Source: Chara braunii
Taxonomy: Eukaryota; Streptophyta; Charophyceae; Charales; Characeae
DNA: 43,548 nt
Assembly: GCA_003427395.1 (NCBI GenBank)
Contig: BFEA01000023.1
Coordinates: forward strand, 4,146,898-4,190,445
Direction: 5' to 3'
The notes under the pieces are model-generated. The model did not search any database. It worked only from the letters and a program-made list of their open reading frames with translations, and was not told the origin of the DNA. Positions 10,299-20,600 of this stretch are shown here, one piece after another. Made by a program: the position numbers and the translations under genes. The stretch's first letter is position 1. Each line of letters begins with the position of its first letter.

Positions 10299-11045
10299 GT
10301 TGCCGGCCTTCGGAACGGGCCGAACACCCGAACCCGAATGCCTGAACGTTTGGGACCCCCTCTCGACGCGTTCAGACGTTCGGCCGAACGCGGAACCAAA
10401 AAAAAAAAAAACCGTTTCCAAAAATTCTGGAAAAAAAATATGTCATGAAGAAGAATAAACTAAACAACATTTGCCTCAATAGTACATCCAAATTCCTTAC
10501 CAAATTAAAAATTCAAATATGAAAAATAAATAATATTAATGAAAATAAGAAAAAATAAAACGAGAACGAAATTATTGCGTGGGCGAGCAAGTTTTTTACA
10601 CCGCCATCTTTGGCGATTTTTCATTTCTTTTTCGATTTGTCAAATGCCATGAAATTTCATACATATGTATCTTACATAATAGAGAACCTACAAATAAAGT
10701 TTGAAAAAATAATAATTTTTTTCAGGCCCTGAAATAAAGGGAAAACAAAAAGTGAAAAGAGAAAAAAAACAAATTAGTAAGTGGGAAAGCAAGTTTTGAC
10801 ACCACCATCTTTGCCGATTTTTCATTATTGTTTGGCTCCACAGAATGACTTCAAACTTTAGAGACATGTAGCTTACATAACAGAGAACTCACAAAAACAA
10901 AATCAGAAAAAAATAATAATTGTTAGGTACCAAAAGATTTTTTTGCGGGGTCCGAACCCCTTCGAGTTCGGGCCCCGTACGGGGACCCGAACGCCCGAAC
11001 GTCCGGGGGTCAGCTTAGGGGCCTCCGTACGTTCGGCCTGGCAAC
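10299..11045 (+). mobile_element. Core-sharing inverted-repeat element, GTTCGGG type, complete
   Basis: 747 bp with imperfect terminal inverted repeats GTTGCCGGCC / GGCCTGGCAAC. Both ends carry GC-rich blocks of the iterated word CGAAC/GTTCG and CCCGAAC/GTTCGGG (10310-10392 and 10945-11035). The core AATAAACTAAACAACATTTG at 10454-10474, then ACATCCAAATTCCTTACC, is shared with the other elements. The interior is AT-rich and non-coding, and it includes an internal near-repeat of a GCAAGTTTTGACACC-like motif (about 10585 and 10790). No target duplication is visible because both flanks are low-complexity. Confidence 0.7.
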
Positions 11046-11240
11046 TCTGAATATATATATATTATCACATGATATGAGAGAGCCAAAGTGAAAAACAGAA
11101 AGAAAACAAGGAAAACAAGAAAAACTTAATTTGTTTTTAATCTTCTTGCGTACACAGCCACCCTGTTCAGAACCTCTTGCGTACACAGCCACCCACGTGG
11201 ATGTAGGTTGAGCGACGGCTTTATATATATATCTATTTAT

Positions 11241-11284
<44 letters not shown>
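11046..11284. repeat. Spacer with (AT)n microsatellite
   Basis: Includes a short local duplication (CTCTTGCGTACACAGCCACCC twice, about 11142-11190) and an (AT)n run at 11242-11289. Confidence 0.8.
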
Positions 11285-11290
<6 letters not shown>

Positions 11291-11356
11291 TCACAAATAG
11301 AACTGCCCGGTAAACCGTAGGCAGAGAGAGAGAAGAGGACAACAAACGAGGGGCTA
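11285..11356 (-). repeat. Hammerhead-bearing dispersed repeat, copy 3 (truncated)
   Basis: Begins ATATCGTCACAAATAGAACT, has the GCCCGGTAAACCGTAGGC hairpin and GAGGACAACAAACGAGGGG, then stops at GGGGCT before the hammerhead. The tRNA cluster begins about 25 bp on. Confidence 0.75.
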
Positions 11357-11379
11357 TATATCTTTTTAATTTAAGGCGG

Positions 11380-11451
11380 AGCCTACAACCGGCTTGAACC
11401 CGAGGCCTTTCCCTTACCAAGGGAATGCTCTACCACCTGAGCTACGTGGGC
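11380..11451 (-). tRNA. tRNA-Thr(GGU)-like
   Basis: Minus-strand cloverleaf: acceptor GCCCACG / TGTAGGC (one mismatch), D arm GCTC..GAGC, anticodon stem TTCCC-TTGGTAA-GGGAA with anticodon GGU. The T arm (GGGTTCAAGCC) is one base short of canonical, which suggests a pseudogene or a base error. No CCA is encoded. Last of five tandem tRNA-like units on this strand. Confidence 0.65.
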
Positions 11452-11463
11452 TCACGGGGAAAT

Positions 11464-11536
11464 TAGAGACGATCGGACTTGAACCGATAACTTCATACTT
11501 GCAAAACATGCATTCTACTACTTGAACTACGCCCCT
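11464..11536 (-). tRNA. tRNA-Ala(UGC)
   Basis: Fully foldable: acceptor AGGGGCG / CGTCTCT (all seven pairs, including the alanine identity pair G3-U70), D arm GTTC/GAAT, anticodon stem CATGT-TTTGCAA-GTATG with anticodon UGC, T arm ATCGG-TTCAAGT-CCGAT, discriminator A. No CCA is encoded. Style (GTTCAA, A-U rich arms) resembles organellar or bacterial-type tRNAs rather than plant nuclear tRNA-Ala. Best-preserved unit of the cluster. Confidence 0.8.
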
Positions 11537-11537
11537 G

Positions 11538-11623
11538 TTGGAAATGGGATTTGAACCCATGATAAAATCTTGTTGTATGTTAATTTAGCAAACCAATGCC
11601 TTCAGCCACTCAGCCATACCTCC
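11538..11623 (-). tRNA. tRNA-Ser(GCU)-like
   Basis: Long variable arm typical of class II tRNAs. Begins GGAGGTATGGCTGAGTGG, anticodon stem TTGGT-TTGCTAA-ATTAA with anticodon GCU, T arm ATGGG-TTCAAAT-CCCAT. The acceptor stem pairs only in part. It nearly abuts the Ala and Asp units. Plastid and mitochondrial tRNA-Ser(GCU) look like this. Confidence 0.6.
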
Positions 11624-11698
11624 CAGGAAAAAAGGGGATTTGAACCCCCGACTTCTGCCGTGACAGACCAGCACTCTAATCAACTAAGCTATTTTAGT
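11624..11698 (-). tRNA. tRNA-Asp(GUC)-like, acceptor degraded
   Basis: D arm GCTT/GAGT, anticodon region CTGGT-CTGTCAC-GGCAG (anticodon GUC, one stem mismatch), strong T arm GGGGG-TTCAAAT-CCCCT. Only four of seven acceptor pairs remain. No spacer separates it from the Ser unit. Confidence 0.5.
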
Positions 11699-11711
11699 AT
11701 TTTTCCATCTG

Positions 11712-11782
11712 GGTTAAAAACCGGACTTGAACCGCTGACTCTCCCGGTGTAAACGAGGCACTCTACCATGCCGCACAAGCGC
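11712..11782 (-). tRNA. tRNA-Val(UAC)-like, 5' half degraded
   Basis: Anticodon arm CCTCG-TTTACAC-CGGGA (anticodon UAC), D-loop remnant ATGGTAGAGTGCC, T arm AGCGG-TTCAAGT-CCGGT. The acceptor 5' strand is not recognisable. It resembles organellar tRNA-Val(UAC). First unit of the cluster on the minus strand. Confidence 0.45.
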
Positions 11783-12117
11783 AGGCAGACACACCGAATC
11801 AAGCGAACACTTGATGGTTTTGTAACAGATCCCCGACACTTGGATTTTTCGTCCAAGCAATCCGGACCTCGCGTTGCGTCCTTCTTATCATTGACCAGTT
11901 TCCTTACCTCATCCATCCTCACACGATCATCCGACAACAATCAAACAGCAATTCTAGCCGAAAAATTCAAGCCAAATCATTCAGGAAACCAACGCGCGAG
12001 TAAACGTCGAACGTAAGTCCGGGTAGATTTGCATCCGAATTTTTGCACTGAAGTGAACAGACCCGATAAGGATTCAAGATCCCATGTCGACGCTGGACAC
12101 CCACGCATAAAAGCGAG
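11783..12117. other. No recognisable gene
   Basis: Open frames on both strands carry no recognisable motif. No sixth tRNA was seen upstream of the Val unit. Confidence 0.5.
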
Positions 12118-12310
12118 AGCAGGTTAACCGAGCACCCATTTTTCAGGCCCATTTATAAGAAAACCAGACAGTCATTTTAACAACACTTCACACCAATCCA
12201 TAAAGTGCACTTCTTACGACCCCATCACAGAAAAGACCCCTAAAAAAAGCAATTAAAAACATATAAAACAGCAAGCCAAAGGTGCATTTCTATAAAATTT
12301 GGCCAAAAAA
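12118..12310 (+). repeat. Dispersed repeat, copy 1 (partner at 14325-14510)
   Basis: Shared ordered segments: AGGTTAACC, ATAAGAAAACCA, GTCATTTTAACA, ACTTCACACCAATC, TGCACTTCTTAC and CATATAAAACAGCAAGCCAA. By eye about 70% identical. Followed by short AATTTCAG tandem motifs at about 12320-12490. Unknown type. Confidence 0.7.
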
Positions 12311-13054
12311 AAACTCGACCAATTTCAGAAATTTCAGAAATCTTAACAGCGCAAATTCTAAAACTCCAAATAACCCCAAATTTCATATACGGCAACCCTA
12401 TCCAAATGCATATATAGCAAAAACTTGAAATTCCAAAAAAACATGAAATTTGAGCCCAAAACCCTAATTTCAGAAATTTCAGGCCTGAAAACCAGATGCC
12501 CCGTTAAAACCACTCATGCAGATGCAGACGAAGCATTCTCTAACAAAAGGCATGTCAATGTAGTCAACGAGGTGCATAATCCGTGCTTGGATGCATGATC
12601 GGTGCTCAGTTTGTCAATGAACTCACAATGTGATTGCGATGATCTGCTTAAAGCCTTAAACCACGAATACACCATTGTCCTAGAGACAGTTTTGTACTAG
12701 AGTTGGTTTTCGAGATCAGAGGTTAACCATCTATCTACATATGCTGCCTCTGTTCACTCAAGACTTCTGACTATGACTTGAGACCCTACATCAAGAAGGG
12801 AAAGGAGGGACATTTGTGCTTCGACTCTTGCTGGATCGCTACTGCTTAAACCACCAGTACCTTGTCCAGCTATTTTTTCTCGACGCGGCCATTAACGCGC
12901 CGCGTCGGATGGAGGTCGGCGCAATGAACGACCGGTACAAAAGAAAAAAAAGAAACAAAAGAAAGAAGGAAAAAAAAGAAGAAGAAAAAAAATTCCAGTC
13001 GAAGTGCAAATAAAAAAGCAAAAAGAAAACCAACGGGAAAAAAACAGGCCGTCA
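12311..13054. other. No recognisable gene
   Basis: AT-rich to about 12500, then mixed sequence, ending in an A/G-rich Lys/Glu-coding tract at 12938-13005. Nothing supports a gene. Confidence 0.5.
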
Positions 13055-13059
13055 GGGAG

Positions 13060-13066
13060 GTGAGGG

Positions 13067-13141
<75 letters not shown>

Positions 13142-13290
13142 CACTCCGTGCAGCGCGCCGTGCAACTCGCCGTGACTCTCTCTCTCTCTCTCTCTCTCTC
13201 AGAGTTCAAATTCGCAAAATGGGAATGGATCTTCCAGCGTTTGTGGAAAGATACATGTCTCTTATACACATCTAGATGTGTATAAGAGAC

Positions 13291-13349
<59 letters not shown>

Positions 13350-13455
13350 GGCTCTCTCTCTCTCAGTTCAAATTTGCAGAACGTGAATGAATCTTCCCAT
13401 GTCTGCGGAAAGATACATTCCCGTTTTGCAAATTACTGGTGCGCGAAGAAGTCAC

Positions 13456-13517
<62 letters not shown>

Positions 13518-13850
13518 CGGCGAGTTTGCCGTGGCACTCCGTGCAGCTCGCCGTGCAACTCGCCGTGACTCTCTCTCTCTCTCTCTCTCTCTCAGAGTTC
13601 AAATTCGCAAAATGGGAATGGATCTTCCAGCGTTTGTGGAAAGATACATTCAGGTTTTGCAAATTACTGGAGGGTCAAGAAGTCACAGGAAGGAGAGAGA
13701 GAGAGAGAGCCACGGCGAGTTTGCCGCGGCACTCCGCGCAGCTCGCCGTGCATCTCTCTCTCTCTCTCTCTCTCTCTGACGTGCGAGCGGGCCCGGCCCT
13801 TCAGCTCGAAAGGAATGCATCTTGCCATCTTAGCACACAAGATGCATTCG

Positions 13851-13885
<35 letters not shown>
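13060..13885. repeat. AG/CT hairpin satellite
   Basis: Three to four copies of a roughly 200-bp unit: an (AG)n tract, a GC-rich hairpin made of the word CGCCGTG/CACGGCG, a (CT)n tract, then GTTCAAATTCGCAAAATGGG through GATCTTCCAGCGTTTGTGG to GCAAATTACTGG and AAGTCACAGGA. In each unit AG and CT tracts flank the GC hairpin, so the whole can fold as one long stem. Copies are best seen at 13457-13690 and 13060-13250. The array is interrupted by adapter sequence at 13255-13292. Long Arg/Glu and Ser/Leu frames here are artefacts. Confidence 0.85.
13255..13292. other. Nextera mate-pair junction adapter (assembly artefact)
   Basis: Bases 13256-13292 read TGTCTCTTATACACATCT then AGATGTGTATAAGAGACAG: two inverted Tn5 mosaic-end/Nextera sequences back to back, 37 of the 38 bases of the mate-pair circularisation junction. 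It replaces the part of the satellite unit that should follow GGAAAGATACAT, and the array resumes in an AG run. The join here is therefore not biological, and the sequences on either side may not be adjacent in the genome. Confidence 0.97.
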
Positions 13886-13889
<4 letters not shown>

Positions 13890-14324
13890 GCGACCCAAAG
13901 ATGGAAAATGCAAAACGGCCATCTTAGTTTTTCTTTTTTCTTTTTTTTCGCAGAAGAATGTCAATTTTTTATTTTTATTTTGTCTTTTTTGCCCCTTCCG
14001 ATGTGTGCCTACCGGTAGCCCGAGGCTTGGCAAGGTTCGGGATACCGGTAGGCTGAGCCACGGGCCTTAACAACCGCTAGGTGCTGGTGGTTTAATATGT
14101 ATTGATGAAAGAGCAGTCACTCCTGAGTCAGAAGGAACCGATGTGACTTGCAGTTCCGCTCCAAAGCTGTATTCTGATATTCCTAACCTCCTACTGCTAC
14201 TAGGAGCCCGGACAATTTTTACCGGGGTGACATTGTCGACTCGGGAAAGAGGCATAGCTCTCCCAAGGGAATTGATTGACCTTGATGAGATGTGATCAGC
14301 TTAGTGGATTGGGTGATGCGAGAG
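13886..14324. other. No recognisable gene
   Basis: T-rich tract at 13925-13985, then a palindromic CCGGTAG...CTACCGG-like pair near 14010-14055. A minus-strand open frame at 14067-14255 has no known motif. Confidence 0.45.
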
Positions 14325-14510
14325 AAGGTTAACCAACCCCCCAATTTTCACCCTCATAAGAAAACCAAAGGGTCATTTTAACCATACTTCACACCAATCT
14401 GTAGAATGCACTTCTTACTAGCATATTGTAAAACAAAAACCGAAAAAATAAAATATAAAACATATAAAACAGCAAGCCAAAATTGCACTTTCATGAAATT
14501 TCACCAACAT
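14325..14510 (+). repeat. Dispersed repeat, copy 2 (partner at 12118-12310)
   Basis: Same ordered motifs as the copy at 12118, ending in CATATAAAACAGCAAGCCAA and an A/T-rich continuation. Confidence 0.7.
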
Positions 14511-14621
14511 TTCAATTTGTCGATTTTCACAATTTTCACCACTGTTCAAAACAACCATCTCCAGGAGCCCAACAAACACCAAACTTGGCACATACAGACC
14601 TTGACCAAAAACAAAACAGGC

Positions 14622-14631
14622 TACACACACA

Positions 14632-14688
<57 letters not shown>
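14622..14688. repeat. (AC)n followed by A44
   Basis: About 24 bp of AC dinucleotides then an A tract of more than 40 bases. Confidence 0.95.
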
Positions 14689-14690
<2 letters not shown>

Positions 14691-15339
14691 ATGATCCCCA
14701 CTACACTTTTCAGGGTGGTGAAGGTTACTCTAGGGGTGAAAAGTGAGGGTACCTGTTAACCATTTGTGGGTGATGCAGACCTAAGGAGGAGAGTATTCTC
14801 AAGGCCTTACATACATTCTGCACGGGAAGAGTTTTGCTTTCTGGACTAATGATCAACAAAATCCTCACATGTGACCTCTCCTTTCCACAAATCTATGGGT
14901 ATAGATCACTTTCCATATCTCAAATCCCTATCTACCTTATCTGAGATCGTACAGAAACATAAGGCTCGCCATTCAAAGAGAATCTGGCAGAGAGAGGGAG
15001 GAGAGAAATCTACACATTGAGCATCCGTATGGTTTCTATCTTGGTGTACTTCTGAGATGATACGAGCTCTCTTCTTCCTCGCGCGTTTTGCTGGTCTTGC
15101 TGTATCAAGTCCATCTGGTGCATTTATTTTCTTGTTCTTTTCGAGTCATGCTCAGTTCAAGTCCTTCCCAACTCTCAATCTTTAAATGGTTAAAAAAAAA
15201 AAAAAATTGGTGTACTGTCATGCATTTCTTTTAATTTTCTGTTTTCTTTTCATTGCTAAATCTAGCAGCAAAAATTGCTGCAAAATACTTTGCATGTTGC
15301 CATCACACTGATGCGGACCAGAATTGAAGGCTCCTAAGA
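14689..15339. other. No recognisable gene
   Basis: Mixed sequence with T- and A-rich patches. No exon, tRNA or repeat could be supported. Confidence 0.5.
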
Positions 15340-15451
15340 CCAGGGGCAAGGTCCCACTTGCGCAAATTTTTTGGATGGAGATTTCGGCCGTTGATCTTTG
15401 CTATCTACGGTCAGTATCTCTTAATTCGTGCAAGTGGGACCTAGCCCCAGG
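15340..15451 (+). mobile_element. MITE, GGTCCCACTTGC type, copy 1
   Basis: 112-bp inverted-repeat element. CCAGGGGC-AAGGTCCCACTTGCGCAAATT at the left pairs with the right arm AATTCGTGCAAGTGGGACC plus TAGCCCCAGG. The middle (GTTGATCTTTGCTATCTACG) is unpaired. A second copy lies in reverse orientation at 28859-28968 within LTV1 intron 1. Confidence 0.8.
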
Positions 15452-17474
15452 GTCAGGCGGAGGTTACAATGGAAGAACCTCAACCTCTCTCTCTCTAAGC
15501 CAAACGTGATCGGCAGGAAGGGATACAGTTACAGTTCCCTTTGCATTATCATTTCAATGCAAAACTCAGAAAATTCCTGCGTGAAAGCCCAATGATTAAC
15601 TGAATAAGGGCGACAACGGCGGACCCTGTACAGGCAAAAATATCAGGCCTCCGTTTTTCCCTTTCCTTTCTTTTCTTTTCTTTTCTTTTCTTTTTGCGTG
15701 GAGGTTTGCTGTGCATGGCCAGAGAAGCCCAAACCCAGGCTCCCTTCTCTTTTAAGAGCATTGGCTGTGAAGAGGGGGGGAGGGGGGGAGGGGAGGGAGA
15801 GGGAGGGCAGTATAACTGGTTTTTAACGGGCTGAAGGGGTTTAAAGTTAAACTTTAAAAGGCAGTGTTGTTTTCCTTTTTTTTTTTAATCTTTGATTCCA
15901 TGAGAAATTGTCATGTGACCCTCAGCCAAAAGTCGTTTGTATCGCAATTCCTTCACAACCTATACTTTTATGGATTTCTTTTTTTTTTTTTGCTTTTTTT
16001 TTTGGCGCTGGGAATGCCCAGAACCCTGCCTGGAGTTCATGCCCCGCTTGGCACTTGGGTGTGTAACCGGGGACAAGTTGGGTCCCCGGGCGCCTGGACG
16101 GAACGTCTTAGGTTTCCATCTGCGGTTAATACTGGTTATATCATGCCCGACTACTGTAATGGTTCAGTTGTGGTCATCATATGATGTCAAATTCCTGTAC
16201 TCGAGTAAAAGTACAAAGAGAAGAAACTGCGCATGCAATGTTTGGCCACACTCAACAATGAGAAAGAAGGATTGAGCGGCTGAGGCGACAAGCTTCTACA
16301 CACTGCACCAGTGCATCCAAAATTTAGTCGGACGTACAGAGAAGAACAACTACGACTCATCCGTTTGCCAAGAAAACGTGTACATGACCATCTACAAGAA
16401 AGAAAATGGAAACAAAAGGACAGTAAACTGTGCATGAACAGACAGATCAGCTGTTCAACAAAACTCTTCGACTTTCTTGAGCAGCACGATCACGTAGAAA
16501 ACCAAAAGACAAATGTAGCCATTACAAGTAAAGCTTTTACCGCCAAGCTTTACATCGTGTGAAAGGAAAAATGGGGGGCTCGGCACACCAAAGGCCATAC
16601 GCATTCCAGGGCTTCTCAGGATGAATCTGACCATATTTATGGCTGATTTCTGTCATGAAGGTCTCACTATAATATTTCTGCATCAATCATCACTGTAGGT
16701 GACCGGTAGCAGTGACCGTACACTTCTGAGCCGCAGGTCGTACCACCGAACTGGTCACTCATACACACCCAAGCCACCCGCACCCCCAAGCCTGCCTCCA
16801 AGCCTGTTTTTCCAAACATGCCCCATCAGCGCACACTAAGAAACGATGGCTGATTTGGAGACGAACCGTGCAAACATTTTGCACGTAGTGTTACGTACCG
16901 CACCGCGCCCGGCAGCAGTCGATCTTGAAACGCATCACAAGCGAAGGGGCACTCCAATGGACTGGCAGTTCAACGCCCAATCATTTTTCTCTAATCCACA
17001 CGACAACAGGACCGACAGACCAAGATACTGTGATTCGCACTACTGCGCATTCACTGCGTCACAACGTTGTGGCTAAAACACGTATATCACACGAGATCAG
17101 GGTTACCTCCGTCTCACCTCCTCCATGTCAACAGAGACTAGATCGATGGACGCCGTAAGACATGTTTACTGCAAGGCAGGCCACGAACAGGAATACCACT
17201 CGCAGACAGAACACGTCCGCTGTCACATGACACAGCAAGCAACACTGAGGGGCATACTCACACACGGAGCCCTCTCACAGGACCTCCTCGGTATATCCGA
17301 CGGCAATCGCTTCCAGATGAGTTGCAAAGAGGCGTAGCGTGAGTACGCCCTAGGATTGCGGAAGCATTTGGCCCGAAAGTGACCGAGGGCCAAGGCATCA
17401 GAGAAAAAGTATTTACTGGCAAAGCATCTTCCACACCCAAAGCCCATTCACCACTTTCAATTGCCTGCATTTTC
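15452..17474. other. Downstream side of LTV1; no other gene supported
   Basis: Includes (TTTTC)n at about 15660-15692, a G-rich purine stretch at 15771-15807 and a palindrome TTTAAAGTTAAACTTTAAA near 15840. Open frames at 15864-17340 lack recognisable motifs. The LTV1 3' UTR must lie just below 17475 on the minus strand, but no polyadenylation site could be fixed. Confidence 0.5.
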
Positions 17475-17606
17475 TTACAGAATGCGAATGCCCTGAGGTA
17501 TGGCTTGAGCCCCTACATGCTGTGCTCGCCTACCCTCATCCTTGAACATGAGCTTCAGAGCTTTCTTTGCTGCACGTGCTTCGCGTCTTTCCTCCTTCAC
17601 CATAGC
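17475..17606 (-). CDS. LTV1: LTV1 exon 4 (C-terminus)
   Basis: Encodes residues 671-713, AMVKEERREARAAKKALKLM then FKDEGRRAQHV and a terminal GIRIL, stop TAA at 17477-17475. The acceptor is TGTGCAG before GCT. It continues directly from EERKARK of exon 3 into the basic (V/I)KEERRE.R..KK helix that ends all LTV1 proteins. The exon is too short to stand out as an open frame alone; motif continuity and exact phase support it. Confidence 0.93.
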   Translation of the reverse strand, partial: AMVKEERREARAAKKALKLMFKDEGRRAQHVGAQAIPQGIRIL

Positions 17607-20600
17607 CTGCACAACACACCACAAGCCAACAAAAGAAGAACACCTTAGCAGGCCATGGAGGGCGAAAACGAAAACGACATCCTTCCAAGGTCATCCGTGA
17701 CACAAGAGCTGCCATCAACCCACCTTGCACAGGATAAAAGACTGCAGATGATCACCTACCATGATAGTTTGCCTGGATTCATCACCCAATCAAGTAAAAG
17801 AGCAACTAACCCAAGGCAATGAGCTATAAGTGGGAAGGAGTCACCCACACGTGCGCCCCCTCCCCCAACACACACACACACTCTGTGACAACATGAGTTC
17901 TCAATCCTTCCACTCTAACACCACTCAGATTGGCGTCACCATCCTTTCACAGCCATACCTGGATGGTACATGAATGGTATACACATGTAAGTTTGTAACT
18001 ACCAATAGCAATAAACGGGTCAAGAGTTCAAATCCCTAGTGGGGGATCCGCGGTAATGTTAGGGGCTTACTTATGCCCTTTTCGGAGAAAGGGAAGAAAG
18101 GGAAAAGAGAGGGGTAATTTTTGCAGTTTCGCCACAGGAAACGGGCAGTCCCATGCACTTGCTTGAACACAGTAATGTTTAGGGGCTCTTCCCCCACTTA
18201 AAAAAATAAAAAATAAAAAGGGAGAGAGAGGACAGCTTCCACAGTTTCACCGCACGATTTGCGCGGTCCCATGCCCTTGGTTGACGTTCCACCTGATACC
18301 AGACTAAGGTACTTACGGGCTGCACCTTCTACTCCCCCAAACTGTCATCTGACCTTAAAGCACTACCAGTACACCACACATCGGCCTGCGGGTGTCAGCA
18401 TGAAACCCGCGCCGCTTCTGAGGCCGCCAATTTTTTTTTTTTTTTTTTTTTTTTTTCATTTAGACAATTTGTCAAACACCGTTCTGCTTGTTTTTCCATT
18501 TAGACAATTTGTCAAAAAAACATGTTTCATCCTTTCTAGGGGCCTTGCTAGCCTTCACTGGATCACCCAAATTCCAACTACACCCGAATAGAACGCCCCC
18601 GGTCATTATAGCTGTATTTGGCGCGCTTTCAGTCCAGATACGGCAATAATTACCCAGCACTCTATTCGGGTGAAGACAGTGGTACCCCGAGAAATTTCAT
18701 CTCGAACTCTGGGCCTCACTCCACTACATAACACTCTACATGCATTTGGACGTTTTCTGGACCACATACACTAGAAATGTTGAACTCGTCCAAATGCACC
18801 TGGTCCAGAAAGCGTCCAGATGCATGCAGAGTGTTGTGTAGTAGACCAAGGCCCTCTTCTTCAGAAAAGTGGATTCAAAGATTACCGAGTACAAAGGCAA
18901 GAGTACAAAGGCACATTTTGGTGTCATACACCCACCAGCAGAATTTCACGGATCTGTACGGATTACTGTTCCTTTTTTTTTTTTTCCCCTCCACTTCTTC
19001 ATCCAACGGACCAGGCCCACGTAATTCAGAATTACTTGGTTCTGTTCATCTACGGATTCGAACTCAGGTCAGCATTTCAACAGTCATGACTGTACCAAGT
19101 ACTACCAACTGAGCTCGGCCAACTGTTCATCGACGGATTGCTATCCCTTAATGAACTTCTATCTCCTAAAAAAATATTTGCAGCTGAAGACAGTTCCATC
19201 CATGAGCAAAAGTTTTTCCATACTTGCCACAGCACCGTGCACCGTACCGTCCAGTGCGCCACACGGTGTGCAGCGCGGCACCTGCTCGTGGGCCGTACCA
19301 GCGGCAGTTCCCTTTTTTTTTGTTTTTTTTTTGCTGTTTTTGTAGATACAGAAGAGTGCTACAAACACCTAGTGTAAGGAACTGATCTTTTTCAAGTACA
19401 GCCGTACAGATTTTTCTTTCCGGCATGCCCGTCCAATTGGGCATGAGAAATAGCCTCAAAAAGGTGTCTGAGACAACACAGTCTTGACCTTTAGGTAGTG
19501 GCATTACCCTCTCACTAGGTTTTTTTTTTGTTCCCCATCCCACAACAAATCTTGAGAGGGGACGCAGGTGATCACTGACCCAGCCATGCGACCCCTTCTT
19601 TTCTTTTCCGAGTGAATAATTTCCCCGTGCGCCGCACCGTGCGGGGGTCCGCTCGTGCGCCAAACGTGAGGAATTCCCGCACGGCGTCCGCTTGCGTGTA
19701 TGCGTTTTTACTTAGAATAGGGCCTAAACTCAGTTGCTACACCATTGCACTGTTGCGATGCGAAACTAGAGTTCGAGCCCCAAAAAAAGAAACCTCCCCC
19801 ACGCTCTTTGCGGTGAAGGTATTTCTGAAAAATTCCCCAATTAAAAACAAAAAACAAAAAAGTACTGATGGCCACATGTCTGTGAGTACAGCAACCTGGA
19901 TACCCACTTCCCACCGTTTGCCACACTCTGCTTGGGAAACATCAGTCCTTTGCCACCTTGTTATATCCACTCTTAGTGTGATTGCTATAATATATACTTC
20001 CTTAACTACATCCAGGATTTGAACACTTGATCTGTTTTTCCTGACAGTTACATGTCTATTATTCACAGCCACCAGGCAGGGTTTGCTTGGGGACATCTCA
20101 AACCATTGATTTCAGGGAAGATCTCAGATCTCACTGATTTCATCAAATGATTAACACAAGGACCCGAACGCTTTCACTAAAATATTGTTTTCCTCCGGAA
20201 TCTCGGTCTTCTGTTTCAAAATGTGAAGATCGCCACACCCACAACACAAACATTGAAAGTTGAAACACAAAAACAGATCGACACAGATCGTTTCCGGCAA
20301 AGAAACATAAATGGCAATATGATGTCCTTGCTGGCAGAGAGAGTGGAGCGACGACGTAATGAAAGCATATGCACATACCTTCCTTGCCTTCCGTTCTTCG
20401 GCTGTTTCCCCACCCCTCGGTCCTGCTCTTCTCCCACCAGGCCTTGCGACCTCTTCTGCGTCTGCGCCTCCCTTTGCTTCGGTCTTTACTCCCTCTTGTC
20501 CCTTCGCTTCCTTCCCATGAGCACCTCTCTCTTCCCGTTTAGGCAGAAAATCGACAGGAAGCTGCTGCCGACCACCAAGCCGGATGAACCCAGGTGTCAC

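Larger units (their letters stand above)
17607..20378 (-). other. LTV1: LTV1 intron 3 (2772 bp)
   Basis: Donor AAG|GTATGT, acceptor TGTGCAG|GCT. Besides the elements listed separately it holds T tracts (18431-18456) and two GC-rich blocks built on GCACCGTGC-like words (about 19212-19300 and 19620-19690). No second gene is supported. Confidence 0.9.

Noticed and set aside
13060-13290. Inverted repeat at 13256-13292 as a biological palindrome or transposon end
   Set aside because: It matches back-to-back Nextera mosaic ends, a library artefact.
18024-18036. B-box-like GAGTTCAAATCCC on the plus strand
   Set aside because: No convincing A box upstream. The similar motif at about 31577-31590 also lacks a partner.
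20151-20378. Extension of the LTV1 exon 3 frame to the next stop
   Set aside because: After the donor GTATGT the frame loses LTV1 similarity, while exon 4 resumes the family sequence exactly in phase.
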